Below the pieces are notes generated by a model that was not told the DNA's origin, ran no database searches, and was given only the letters and a program-made list of their open reading frames with translations. 64,000 bases of DNA from Rhodospirillaceae bacterium (GTDB lineage: Bacteria > Pseudomonadota > Alphaproteobacteria > Rhodospirillales > Rhodospirillaceae): the NCBI GenBank assembly GCA_029245025.1, contig JAQWQC010000034.1, positions 310,001 through 374,000 on the forward strand, in the 5' to 3' direction. Every line of letters starts with the position of its first letter. Positions within the stretch are counted from its first letter, which is position 1. Position numbers and translations under genes: made by a program. Below are positions 10,011-18,906 of the stretch, in pieces.

Positions 10011-11797
10011 CTGTCCGCTTTCTTCCGCCAAATCTGGTCAACCAGATCGCTGCCGGCGAGGTTGTTGAACGTCCGGCCTCAGTCGTGAAGGAATTGGTCG
10101 AGAACGCACTCGATGCGGGCGCAAGCCATGTGGATGTCACCATGAACGACGGCGGCCGGTCTCGCATTGTTGTGGCAGACGATGGGTGCGGTATGGATGA
10201 CCGCGAATTGGCCCTTGCTGTTGAACGACATGCCACGTCTAAATTGCCCGACGATGATTTGACAAAAATCGGCTTCTTCGGATTTCGCGGAGAAGCGCTG
10301 CCGTCTATCGGTGCTGTCGCCCGATTGACCATCACCAGCCGAACGCAAGACGCCCCCAGCGCATGGTACATCCGCATTGAAGGCGGTCGCCGAGAAGGGC
10401 CGGTGCCGACACCCCATCCGGCGGGCACGCGGGTTGAAGTGCGCGATTTGTTCTATGCAACGCCGGCACGATTGAAATTTTTAAAAACGGCGCGGACTGA
10501 ACTTAATCATGCGGTCGACACTATTGAACGGTTAGCTATGGCCAACCCGACTGTGGCGTTCACTCTCATGGCCGATGGTCGCACCCGTTTGTCCCTAGAG
10601 GTAGAAGACGGAGATTTGTTTGATGCGCGTCTGGCACGTCTAGGCGCCATTATGGGCAAGGACTTCGTTCCAAATGCGGTGAAGGTCGAGGCCGATCGCG
10701 GCGGTATGCGTCTCACAGGGTACGCCGGTGTGCCGACCTACAACCGCGGCAATGCCCTAGCCCAGCACATGTTTGTCAACGGTCGGCCCGTGCGAGATCG
10801 TCTCTTGCAAGGGGTTGTGCGCAGGGCCTATCAGGATTTTCTGGCCAGCAACCGGTACCCCTATCTGGCTTTGTTTCTTGACGTGCTGCCGCGGGAAGTG
10901 GACGTCAATGTCCATCCAGCCAAAGCGGAGGTGCGTTTTCGCGACGCCGGGCAAGTGCGTGGCTTAATCATTGGGGCATTGAAGCATGCTTTGGCCGAGG
11001 CTGGACATCAGGCGTCAACGACGGCCAGTGATGCAGCATTGGGTGCGATGACGCCCGGCACGTTGCCACCGCGTCCGTCACAGTCCTTGTTTGACGTGGC
11101 GCGCGCCGGTCAAGCACCGCTGCAAGAGACTGGTTTGGCAGAAGACCAAACCACCTATGATGACGCACCGACGGCTGTCGTTTTTGATCCGAAGACCGAT
11201 AACGGCGCAGACGGCGACTATCCCCTCGGCGTTGCCCGTGCGCAGGTTCATGAAACCTATATTGTGGCGCAAACAGAAGATGGCTTGGTGATAGTAGATC
11301 AGCACGCCGCCCACGAACGCCTTGTCTACGAGCGTATGAAAGCCATGCTGGCGGATACCGGTGTCGCCCGGCAGTTGCTACTGCTGCCCGAAGTTGTGGA
11401 CCTGGATGAAGCTGCGGCTCAGTGCCTTGCGGCTCGGGCAGATGAACTGGCCGAGCTGGGTTTGGTGCTCGAGGCCTTCGGCGATGGCGCGGTTATGATT
11501 CGAGAAGTACCAGCCTTGCTTGGTGATACGGATGTCCAGGGCTTGGTAAAAGACTTGGCCGATGAATTGGCCGATTTCGGCGAAGCCCTAACGTTACAAG
11601 ATAAAATGGCAGATGTCTGTGGCACCATGGCCTGTCACGGTTCTATCCGTGCTGGACGTCGCCTCGGTGGACCAGAGATGAATGCCCTCCTCAGAGAAAT
11701 GGAGCACACTCCCCACGCAGGGCAGTGCAACCATGGACGTCCCACCTATGTTACGCTTAAACTTACCGATATAGAAAAGCTGTTCGGTCGCCGATGA
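10007..11797 (+). CDS. mutL: DNA mismatch repair protein MutL (endonuclease-type)
   Basis: A 596-residue MutL homologue that links MutS recognition to strand removal. The N-terminal GHKL ATPase is complete ([34 protein letters not shown]). The C-terminal dimerisation domain carries the endonuclease motif DQHA-x2-E-x4-E starting near residue 431, so this MutL probably nicks DNA itself, unlike the enzyme of E. coli. The start is the ATG at 10007, which overlaps the pgi stop; the frame is open further upstream inside pgi, but that part has no MutL similarity. Confidence 0.97.
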   Translation: MTVRFLPPNLVNQIAAGEVVERPASVVKELVENALDAGASHVDVTMNDGGRSRIVVADDGCGMDDRELALAVERHATSKLPDDDLTKIGFFGFRGEALPSIGAVARLTITSRTQDAPSAWYIRIEGGRREGPVPTPHPAGTRVEVRDLFYATPARLKFLKTARTELNHAVDTIERLAMANPTVAFTLMADGRTRLSLEVEDGDLFDARLARLGAIMGKDFVPNAVKVEADRGGMRLTGYAGVPTYNRGNALAQHMFVNGRPVRDRLLQGVVRRAYQDFLASNRYPYLALFLDVLPREVDVNVHPAKAEVRFRDAGQVRGLIIGALKHALAEAGHQASTTASDAALGAMTPGTLPPRPSQSLFDVARAGQAPLQETGLAEDQTTYDDAPTAVVFDPKTDNGADGDYPLGVARAQVHETYIVAQTEDGLVIVDQHAAHERLVYERMKAMLADTGVARQLLLLPEVVDLDEAAAQCLAARADELAELGLVLEAFGDGAVMIREVPALLGDTDVQGLVKDLADELADFGEALTLQDKMADVCGTMACHGSIRAGRRLGGPEMNALLREMEHTPHAGQCNHGRPTYVTLKLTDIEKLFGRR

Positions 11798-11828
11798 CAT
11801 TGACGGCCTGGAGGATTTGCAGATCAGC

Positions 11829-12473
11829 ATGGCCGTAAAGCGTTTGCCTAACGGCCTCAAAGTTGGTGTCAAGGGCAAGCCCACCTGTTCTTGGGCTGCG
11901 GGTGACGCAGGCTATCAAATCTATCACGATGACGAGTGGGGTCGTCCCGTAGGCGACAATATTCGCTTGTTTGAAAAGCTCTGCCTAGAAGGCTTTCAAG
12001 CCGGGTTGTCGTGGTTGACCATACTGCGCAAGCGCGAGAATTTTCGCAAAGCGTTTAAGGGGTTTGATTTCAAGAAGGTCGCGCGCTTCGGCGAGAAAGA
12101 TGTTGATCGCCTTTTGCAAGACTCTGGCGTCATTCGACATCGCGGCAAGATTGAAGCCACCATCAACAACGCCCAGCGGGCCTTGGAAATGGTGAAAGAA
12201 GAGGGCTCCATCGCCGCTTTTATTTGGCGCTATGAACCAGACCCCAAAGGTCGGCCAAAGAAGCTGACCAAAAAAGCGCTGATGAAACTGACCCAAGTGC
12301 CCGAAAGCGCTGCCCTCAGCAAAGAACTCAAGAAACGCGGTTGGCGTTTTGTCGGCCCGACCACCATGTATGCCTTGATGCAGGCTATGGGCATGGTCAA
12401 CGATCACATCGATGGCTGCCACGTGCGTGACGTCGTTGAGAAAGAACGCAAGAAATTTAAGCGGCCATCTTAG
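11829..12473 (+). CDS. tag: DNA-3-methyladenine glycosylase I
   Basis: Base-excision glycosylase that removes 3-methyladenine from DNA. From the ATG at 11829 the product is 214 residues, slightly longer than E. coli Tag. The zinc snap is intact: Cys20, His33 (in YHDDEWG), and His193 plus Cys197 (in NDHIDGC). The glutamate of HDDEWG corresponds to the key active-site acid. Start choice is uncertain: GGAGG at 11810-11814 is 14 bases from this ATG but only 2 from an in-frame TTG at 11817. It follows mutL by about 30 bases, giving a small DNA-repair group. The C-terminal tail is lysine/arginine-rich. Confidence 0.94.
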   Translation: MAVKRLPNGLKVGVKGKPTCSWAAGDAGYQIYHDDEWGRPVGDNIRLFEKLCLEGFQAGLSWLTILRKRENFRKAFKGFDFKKVARFGEKDVDRLLQDSGVIRHRGKIEATINNAQRALEMVKEEGSIAAFIWRYEPDPKGRPKKLTKKALMKLTQVPESAALSKELKKRGWRFVGPTTMYALMQAMGMVNDHIDGCHVRDVVEKERKKFKRPS

Positions 12474-12492
12474 GTATTGAGGGTAATTCACC

Positions 12493-13254
12493 ATGAAGCG
12501 ACGTGACGTATTGGCATGCGGACTGGCGGCTCTCGCCTTGGGACAAGCGTCCAAACGCGTTCTCGCCGATGGTCAGAAGGGTCGCGTTCTGATTTTGGGT
12601 GCGACCGGGCGCATTGGGCGCTTCATCGCCGAGACCATTCGCGCCGATGGCTACACCGTGCGGGCCACCACCCGCAATGTTGAGCGGGCGAAGCGGCGCA
12701 TTCCCGGTGACTACGAATGGGTCCAAGCCGATGTGCGCGATCCGCGGACATTGGTCGAACCCCTGCGCGATGTGGACTACGTGGTGTCGTCGATCCGCTC
12801 GTCACAATGGGTGGGCGGTTATAATCCGGAATTTGTCGACTACCACGGCATGCAAAATCTGGTCGGTGCTGCCAAGGCGGCAGGTGTCAAACATTTCGTT
12901 TTGATTTCTACTGCGACGTCCGGTCCGCAAGTAGATCAAACCAAAAATCCTGCAAAGAATTATGTGCGTTACTTCAAGACCAAGGGCGAAGAGGTCGTGC
13001 GTGCCAGTGGCCTCAGATACACAATTATTGCACCAGGCCGCGTACCGGAAGAACCGGGCGGTGAGATCCCATTCATTCTGCTCGACCGCAAAGACTATTA
13101 CGTATCCATCATCAAAGCCGGTGATGTTGCTTTGGCCGCCCTCGATGCGCTGACCAATCCTGCGGCCCGCGGCAAAGCTTTTGGCTTGCGCAACGAACCA
13201 GGTGTGGCGCTCGGCCATTGGCGCACTCAATACGCTGAAATGCCGGACCGGTAG
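12493..13254 (+). CDS. NmrA/atypical-SDR NAD(P)-binding protein with Tat-like signal
   Basis: A 253-residue Rossmann-fold protein of the NAD(P)H-binding (NmrA-like) type. The dinucleotide-binding loop GATGRIGRF follows an N-terminal leader that begins MKRRDVLACGLAALALG and ends near VLADG. A twin arginine plus hydrophobic stretch suggests Tat export as a folded, cofactor-loaded protein. The canonical SDR YxxxK is not obvious, as is usual for the atypical group. The next gene, an FGE-fold lipoprotein, starts 9 bases downstream, so they form an operon. Function unknown; a redox or sensor role is only inferred. Confidence 0.75.
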   Translation: MKRRDVLACGLAALALGQASKRVLADGQKGRVLILGATGRIGRFIAETIRADGYTVRATTRNVERAKRRIPGDYEWVQADVRDPRTLVEPLRDVDYVVSSIRSSQWVGGYNPEFVDYHGMQNLVGAAKAAGVKHFVLISTATSGPQVDQTKNPAKNYVRYFKTKGEEVVRASGLRYTIIAPGRVPEEPGGEIPFILLDRKDYYVSIIKAGDVALAALDALTNPAARGKAFGLRNEPGVALGHWRTQYAEMPDR

Positions 13255-13263
13255 GAGCCGACG

Positions 13264-14262
13264 ATGAACACAAACCTCCTTAGACGTGCTGGCCAGCTTC
13301 TGTGTGCTGCTGGGCTCGCTCTTATCTCAAGTGGCTGTGCGCAAAAGTCATCTGATCCGCTTCAAGTGTCGCGCGACGCCGATAATGATTTACCGCCCGG
13401 CAACTTGCGTGACTGCGCCATTTGTCCCGAACTCAGAATTATTCCAGCGGGAAGTTTCACCATGGGCGCGGATGCGGACTTGGTGAATGAATTGCCGTGG
13501 ACCCGGCACATCGAAGGCGTTCGTATTCTTTGGGAGTCTCCCAAGAAGAGAATCCGTTTTGCAACGCCCTTCGCGCTGGGCACCTTTGAAGTGACCCGCG
13601 ATCAATATGCGGAGTTCGTCAAAGAAACAGAACGCAAGGCCAATTCCGACTGTGTCGTGTGGGCCGGAGGCTGGGATAGATCAGCCAACGTTAAAACCTG
13701 GGCTGATCCTGGTATTCCGCAAACTGCCGATCACCCGGTGGTCTGCGTGTCGAAAAAGGATGCTGAGGCCTATGCCGCCTGGCTGACTGAAATAACCGGT
13801 CGTGCTTATGCTCTACCGACTGAATCTCAGTGGGAATATGCCCTGCGCGCCGGCGGCACGTCGACTTACCCCTGGGGTGAAGAAGGATTTGAGGTGTGCA
13901 CCTATGGCAATGTGGCAAACGCCTCACTGAGCGCGGCGCATCCGGCGCGGGCCAGTCAGTCTTGCGATGACAGTTACCTCTATACTGCCCCTGCCGGGAT
14001 GCATCAGCCCAACCCTTGGGGTCTTTACGATATGACGGGCAATGTATGGGAATGGGTGTCTGACTGCTGGACGCCGAACCACGATGCTTTGCCTGATGAC
14101 GGCGGCCCGGTGACCACCGGATTCTGTGATGAAAGCCCACTTCGCGGCGGCGCCTATGGCACGGGACCACTATTTACCCGCTCATCGACACGAGGCGGTC
14201 CTGATCACCATGATGTGAGGCAGAGCTGGGTCGGATTCCGCGTTGCGGCGGAGGTCGAGTAG
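13264..14262 (+). CDS. FGE/sulfatase-modifying-factor fold lipoprotein
   Basis: A 332-residue predicted lipoprotein (lipobox SSGC) with a full FGE-sulfatase domain. Hallmarks are IPAGSFTMGA, the FEVTRDQYAEFV region, LPTESQWEYALRAGG, a DMTGNVWEWVSD motif and a terminal GFRVA. True formylglycine-generating enzymes need two copper-binding cysteines in the C-terminal GGSF...C region. Here that part reads LRGGAYGTGPLFTRSST with no cysteine, so C-alpha-formylglycine formation is unlikely. Other family members act in secondary metabolism or as envelope proteins. It sits between a Tat-type NAD(P) protein and an FAD-linked oxidase; no sulfatase is present in the window. Confidence 0.85.
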   Translation: MNTNLLRRAGQLLCAAGLALISSGCAQKSSDPLQVSRDADNDLPPGNLRDCAICPELRIIPAGSFTMGADADLVNELPWTRHIEGVRILWESPKKRIRFATPFALGTFEVTRDQYAEFVKETERKANSDCVVWAGGWDRSANVKTWADPGIPQTADHPVVCVSKKDAEAYAAWLTEITGRAYALPTESQWEYALRAGGTSTYPWGEEGFEVCTYGNVANASLSAAHPARASQSCDDSYLYTAPAGMHQPNPWGLYDMTGNVWEWVSDCWTPNHDALPDDGGPVTTGFCDESPLRGGAYGTGPLFTRSSTRGGPDHHDVRQSWVGFRVAAEVE

Positions 14263-14272
14263 AGCTGAACCG

Positions 14273-15859
14273 ATGACCAAAACGTCCGTACCTCAGGTGT
14301 CCACCGCGGATCTCATCGCAACTTTGCGGCAGATTGTCGCGGAAGTCGATGTAACGACAGACGACGACACACGATTCCTACTCAGTCACGACCTGTTCTT
14401 CTGGGACAATGTTGTGGCTCCTGCCGTAGTGGTTTCGCCGTCTTCATCTCAAGAGGTCGCTGCCGCACTGCAAGTGGCACAACGTCATGACCGTTCCGTT
14501 TACGTGCGGGGCGGTGGTATGTCTTACACCAACGCCTACGGTCCCACGGAAGCGGAGAGCATTCTCCTGGATCTTAGCAAGCTTAATCGCGTGCGCGAAA
14601 TTGATAGCATTAATCGCTACATTGTTGTTGAGGCGGGTTGTACCTGGAGCGATGTGGTTGAAGCTCTGCGTCCTCACGATATGGCGGTCGACTTTCCTGC
14701 ACCTCTGTCCGGGTCTCACTCCACAGTCGGTGGCGCGATTGCGCAAAACGTACCGGGAGGCATGCAGGGTGTGCTGGGCATTGAAGTCGCCACGGCTGAT
14801 GGGTCGCTGCTGAAAACCGGTTCGTGGAGTTCGTCCGTCAATGACAAGCCCTATTACCGCAACTACGGACCAGACCTCACAGGACTGTTTATTGGTGATA
14901 GTGGCGTGTTCGGGGTTAAGACGGCGGTGTCGCTACACCTTAAGGCCAAGCTGACGGGCGTGGCCTATGGATCGTTTGCGTTCGAGAGCTATGAAGATAT
15001 GGCTGAGGCGATGATCGGTTTATCGCCGATGGATTTCATTTCCAGACGTACCGGTTTGGACCCTTTTGAGACTGCCAATATTTCTAAGGTTGGCATGGGC
15101 GACGCCATTAAAGCGTTGGCAGGTGCTATGGCCGAAGAGAAAACACTCTCTGCTGGAATTCGGTCTATCGCCAAGATGGCAGCTGGTGGCAAAAACTTTC
15201 TCGAAGGCGTGAAATGGTCACTGCATCTTAAGGCGGAAGGGCCAAGCACTAGAGGGGCAGAAGATGGACTCGACCTTGCGCGTCAAGTCTGCGTGCAGAA
15301 GGGGCGGGAGCTTCCCCCTATTCTGCCGCGTGCACGTGATGCGGTCGGTTTCTCCATCCGAAAATTTCTCGGTCGAGATGGCGAACGTTGGGTTGCCACC
15401 AGTTCCTTGTGGCCCATCAGCCGCGCAGTAGAAATTGCCACAAAAACACAGGCGTTTTTTGCCGAACGCCAGGGTGATATGGCGGAGCTGAACATCGAAC
15501 ACTCTTACATTACCAACTTCAGCCCGTATTATTTTTTATGTGAGCCATGTTTGTATTGGCCCGATGCCCTAAGCCGCCTGCACCTCGATAATATCTCGGC
15601 TTCTGAGCAAAAGAAGTTCAGTGGTTTTCAAGCCAATCCCGAGGCACGGGCCTATGTACGGCAGATGCGCACGGACTTGCGCGATTATTATCAGGAGCTC
15701 GGTTCTATCCATGTTCAGGTCGGTGGCTACTATCACTTTGCGGACGTTCTTCAGCCCGAGGCCCTGAGTTTGCTATCGCGCATCAAACAGGCGGTCGATC
15801 CAACTGGCATCGTTAATACGGGTAAGCTGGATGGCCTCTCTCCCGAAGATCAAAGCTAG
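14273..15859 (+). CDS. FAD-linked oxidase (PCMH/VAO fold)
   Basis: A 528-residue flavoprotein with the N-terminal PCMH-type FAD-binding domain (VVSPSSSQEV, RGGGMSYTNAYG, AGCTWSDVVE, then HSTVGGAIAQN) and a C-terminal substrate domain ending in DPTGIVNTGKL. Members oxidise alcohols, hydroxy acids or phenols and pass electrons to oxygen or a carrier. The substrate is not readable. The start is the ATG at 14273, ten bases after the previous stop; an earlier in-frame TTG at 14243 overlaps the upstream gene and is less likely. No signal peptide is visible, in contrast to the two genes before it. It converges on an exported SDR-like gene. Confidence 0.85.
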   Translation: MTKTSVPQVSTADLIATLRQIVAEVDVTTDDDTRFLLSHDLFFWDNVVAPAVVVSPSSSQEVAAALQVAQRHDRSVYVRGGGMSYTNAYGPTEAESILLDLSKLNRVREIDSINRYIVVEAGCTWSDVVEALRPHDMAVDFPAPLSGSHSTVGGAIAQNVPGGMQGVLGIEVATADGSLLKTGSWSSSVNDKPYYRNYGPDLTGLFIGDSGVFGVKTAVSLHLKAKLTGVAYGSFAFESYEDMAEAMIGLSPMDFISRRTGLDPFETANISKVGMGDAIKALAGAMAEEKTLSAGIRSIAKMAAGGKNFLEGVKWSLHLKAEGPSTRGAEDGLDLARQVCVQKGRELPPILPRARDAVGFSIRKFLGRDGERWVATSSLWPISRAVEIATKTQAFFAERQGDMAELNIEHSYITNFSPYYFLCEPCLYWPDALSRLHLDNISASEQKKFSGFQANPEARAYVRQMRTDLRDYYQELGSIHVQVGGYYHFADVLQPEALSLLSRIKQAVDPTGIVNTGKLDGLSPEDQS

Positions 15860-15900
15860 GCCGGTATTCGCGCACGGGCCGAATTTGAGAGCAGACGCGG

Positions 15901-16689
15901 CTAGTTGGTTTTTTTGCCGCGCCGCTTGTCTTCAAAAGCTTGTAAGCCTTCGAAGGCTTTCATCATATCTTCCATATTCAACGGCGGGATCGCTGGGTCG
16001 TGGGTGTGGAACGTTTTGTTGGCGCAGTCTGGATTTCCAACGCAGGCAGCGGTCATCGCGGTGAAATCAAAAACATTCGCCGCGTGACGAACCGTGCGAT
16101 CTTCGGTGAACTCAACTGTTCCTGTGGGCTTATCGGTCAGAATGATGCCAGTTCTGACAATGGTATAGGTCATCCCACTGGCACGGAGGAAATCTTCCGC
16201 CGCCGTTTTGTCGGCATAGATCTGCTTAAACGATGTGCGCTGTCGTTCCCCCAATGTGCCAGCGCTATCGCCAGCCCCAACGGTTCCCATAAGAATTAGT
16301 TGGTCCACGCCGCCCAATAGTGCGGCCGCTGTGATTGCGTTGTTGCCCGTCCGGTGAATGGTCACCCCTTCTTGTGCAGAGCCGAAGGACCCGGAGCGCG
16401 AAATAGAGCTGATGACTGTCTTGTAGTCCCCCCCAGCAAACACGCGATGCAGCGAGTTAGAATCCAGGACATCGCCGACCACATAGGACACGTTAATCTT
16501 GTCTAAGTCTTCAACATTTGATGTGGCACGGACAAAGACAGTGACAGCCTGGCCCTGATCTTTCAAAGCTTTGACGATCTCATAGCCAATCATCCCAGTG
16601 CCACCGAAGACGAGCACCTTTGCCTGGGCGCTCTGCATCGCTACGAAGGCGAAGAGAACAAAGAGCGTCAAGAACAACCGTGATGCCAT
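15901..16689 (-). CDS. NAD(P)-binding SDR-like protein with Sec signal peptide
   Basis: A 262-residue Rossmann protein. The N-terminus (MASRLFLTLFVLFAF, cleavage after QSAQA) is a typical Sec leader, and the nucleotide loop GGTGMIGYE follows immediately. The body resembles NmrA/atypical SDRs, like the one at 12,493. Exported proteins of this type are unusual because NAD(P) is cytoplasmic; the protein may carry a tightly bound cofactor, bind another ligand, or remain membrane-anchored. It is convergent with the FAD-linked oxidase and divergent from the methyltransferase at 16,912. The C-terminus is lysine/arginine-rich. Confidence 0.75.
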   Translation of the reverse strand: MASRLFLTLFVLFAFVAMQSAQAKVLVFGGTGMIGYEIVKALKDQGQAVTVFVRATSNVEDLDKINVSYVVGDVLDSNSLHRVFAGGDYKTVISSISRSGSFGSAQEGVTIHRTGNNAITAAALLGGVDQLILMGTVGAGDSAGTLGERQRTSFKQIYADKTAAEDFLRASGMTYTIVRTGIILTDKPTGTVEFTEDRTVRHAANVFDFTAMTAACVGNPDCANKTFHTHDPAIPPLNMEDMMKAFEGLQAFEDKRRGKKTN

Positions 16690-16911
16690 GAGTAGTTTCC
16701 TGATTCTGGTTGATATCCCGCTGTCTTGCCCGAGCAGAGCGCTAGAAATCTATCGTCGATTAACGCTACCACCGTCACGCGGTCGTTTCCTGTCCCCAGG
16801 ACTAACGTTCACCTGTGTAAGTAGCTCCCCGAAAATTCTTTACAGGCCAGTTGAAATTGATATCTAAGCCCCTAAATCGCTTTTCTCGACCCGGCCAAAG
16901 AGCACGCTACC

Positions 16912-18078
16912 ATGAAGAACATCGACAGCCTGTTTCAACAGACCCATGACGAGTACGTCCGCACCCGCTATATCGCCAAGCTGCATAATCATTGCTTGAT
17001 GAATGTCCGGTTCAAGGTGCGTGATGCCTATGAAACATCGGTGAAGCCGGAATTCGAAAAGAAGAATGGCCGCAGCCCCGAAACTGGCCATGAAATATCT
17101 AAGGCCATCGAGAAGAACCTGTTTTATCGCACCTATAGTTCGGTTCGGTATAACGCTCAGGAAATGCTCTCCCAATCAAAACAGCCGGCCGTCGAACGGA
17201 AGCTACCTGAAATGGTTGCGGTGGTACGTAAGGTAGCCAACGAAAATCCAGCCGGTGGCACACTTAAGACTGATCCAAACTTAGAAATTCCCAAATACAT
17301 CACCGCGCAAGATGTGCATTTGATTCCCGGTGGCTACCACTCAGAGTTTACGGAAGATGATGTGGCTCAAGGGTTTCTGCTTGGGGCACGCCATGGTGGT
17401 CCGCCCATTAATCCAGGGCGCGATTTTGGAAGCGTCGGAAACTCGGTCAACGCATGGCTCAAGCATGCCTATCCAGATTTCAAACCCGCCAAGATACTCG
17501 ACATGGGTACGCAAGGTGGTAGCAACCTGATGACCTACAAGGTCGCATATCCAGATGTTGAATTGTACGGAATCGACATCGCCGCCCCGAGCCTTCGATA
17601 CGGCCACGCCAAAGCGGAAATGGCTGGCGTCAAGATGCACCTGAGCCAACAGAATGCTGAGAAAGTCGATTTTGAGGACGAGACTCTCGATCTCGTGGTC
17701 ACCAGTTTCTTCTTTCACGAAATTGCTGTGCCAGCGTCCAAGCGCATTTTGAAAGAAGCTTATCGCGTTCTAAAGCCGGGTGGTCTGATGGTGAATTTGG
17801 AACTGCCGCCCCATAAATCCTGCGAGCCGTTTCTCAATTTCATGTTTGATTGGGACACCCGCCACAATAACGAGCCAAACTATCGGAATTATCGCTCACA
17901 AGATCCGACAGCGTTGATGACTGAAGCGGGGTTCCCCGAGTCAGAGACGTTCGAGCGCATTGTCCCCGAGGTCGCGACCTATCCAAAAGACAAACTGGCC
18001 GATGTGTGGGACGACAAAGTTGAGCCGCCTCTGCACGGGCGCGGCGGTTGGTTTATTTACGGCAGCCGAAAAGCCTAG
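16912..18078 (+). CDS. Two-domain class I SAM-dependent methyltransferase
   Basis: A 388-residue protein. A roughly 190-residue N-terminal helical region with no recognised family precedes a class I methyltransferase domain: motif I ILDMGTQGGSNL, the acidic end of strand 2 (ELYGIDIAAP), and a Methyltransf_11-type HEI followed by YRVLKPGGLM. The acceptor substrate is unknown. It resembles the protein at 60,524 in both domains, including a segment near residue 130-150 (EIPKYI...PGGY here, ELPEYY...TGGVY there). It sits alone between divergent and convergent neighbours. The upstream 222 bases are shared with the divergent SDR gene and probably hold both promoters. Confidence 0.8.
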   Translation: MKNIDSLFQQTHDEYVRTRYIAKLHNHCLMNVRFKVRDAYETSVKPEFEKKNGRSPETGHEISKAIEKNLFYRTYSSVRYNAQEMLSQSKQPAVERKLPEMVAVVRKVANENPAGGTLKTDPNLEIPKYITAQDVHLIPGGYHSEFTEDDVAQGFLLGARHGGPPINPGRDFGSVGNSVNAWLKHAYPDFKPAKILDMGTQGGSNLMTYKVAYPDVELYGIDIAAPSLRYGHAKAEMAGVKMHLSQQNAEKVDFEDETLDLVVTSFFFHEIAVPASKRILKEAYRVLKPGGLMVNLELPPHKSCEPFLNFMFDWDTRHNNEPNYRNYRSQDPTALMTEAGFPESETFERIVPEVATYPKDKLADVWDDKVEPPLHGRGGWFIYGSRKA

Positions 18079-18084
18079 TTCGCG

Positions 18085-18834
18085 TTACTCGACTGTGTAT
18101 TCCGTTAGCAGGTAGTCCTGTCCGCGAAATGTTTGCTTCGCCAAAATACGGTCACCTTTGATCGCCCAAATGTCCAGCACGCCCGTGTCGTAGTGAACTG
18201 TGTCAAAGGTTCCGGCGGGCACTGTTATGGTTTCTTCGCCGACACGCTTCAAAGTGGCGCGCACGACTTTGCCCAACACCGGCCCATCACCTTCTTTCAC
18301 CGGGCTAATGAAGTAAGACGTCCGGGCGGATTCTTTGTTACTGACGCCGGGTTGATCATCCGTGGGGTCAAGCACTGACGCGCTCCAGGCATTGAGACCT
18401 TCACCATGGGTAACCACGGCCAGCGCGGGTGGCACCCGCACGGCATGCTCGGTCAGGCCAATAGGGCTAAACGAGGTCGCTTGCAAAAGGTCGCCATCAA
18501 TCGTAACGCGGATCGAGCCTTTAAATCCGGTGGGGTACCAGTAGCTGCCAAAAGCTTCGAGAGGCCGGAACTGTGGGTCAACGCGCATGGTGATGTTGTG
18601 CTGGCGGTCGCTGTCGAACATGATTTTGCTGAGCGCCATGGTTCGGCTGCCATCGGCATGGGCAATCATGCGAAAGTGTTCTTGTCCTCGTACGGTGGTG
18701 CCATCTTCCTCATAAAAGCTGTGGGTGCCCGTGACCATGCGGAGAATATTGTTGTTTTTATCTGAACCAGCGGCAGGCCAGGATGTCACGCATAGGGCAA
18801 GCAGAGCGGCGGAGAGAAATTGGCGGGCGTTCAT
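18085..18834 (-). CDS. Exported DUF3108-like protein
   Basis: A 249-residue predicted periplasmic protein with a Sec signal (FLSAALLALCVTSWPAAG). The mature part is beta-rich and soluble. Its pattern (a VPAGTFDTVHYDTG segment followed by DIWAIKGDRILAKQ near the end) resembles DUF3108-type proteins, which are thought to adopt a lipid- or ligand-binding beta fold. I am not certain of the family. It converges on the methyltransferase (6-base gap) and is divergent from the metal-dependent hydrolase at 18,907. Confidence 0.65.
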   Translation of the reverse strand: MNARQFLSAALLALCVTSWPAAGSDKNNNILRMVTGTHSFYEEDGTTVRGQEHFRMIAHADGSRTMALSKIMFDSDRQHNITMRVDPQFRPLEAFGSYWYPTGFKGSIRVTIDGDLLQATSFSPIGLTEHAVRVPPALAVVTHGEGLNAWSASVLDPTDDQPGVSNKESARTSYFISPVKEGDGPVLGKVVRATLKRVGEETITVPAGTFDTVHYDTGVLDIWAIKGDRILAKQTFRGQDYLLTEYTVE

Positions 18835-18906
18835 GGTGATCTCCTCAGATCTGACGGATGTTTTTCACCGTAGGCTGAATACAGGTTCCTGGTATAGGCT
18901 CTGTCT

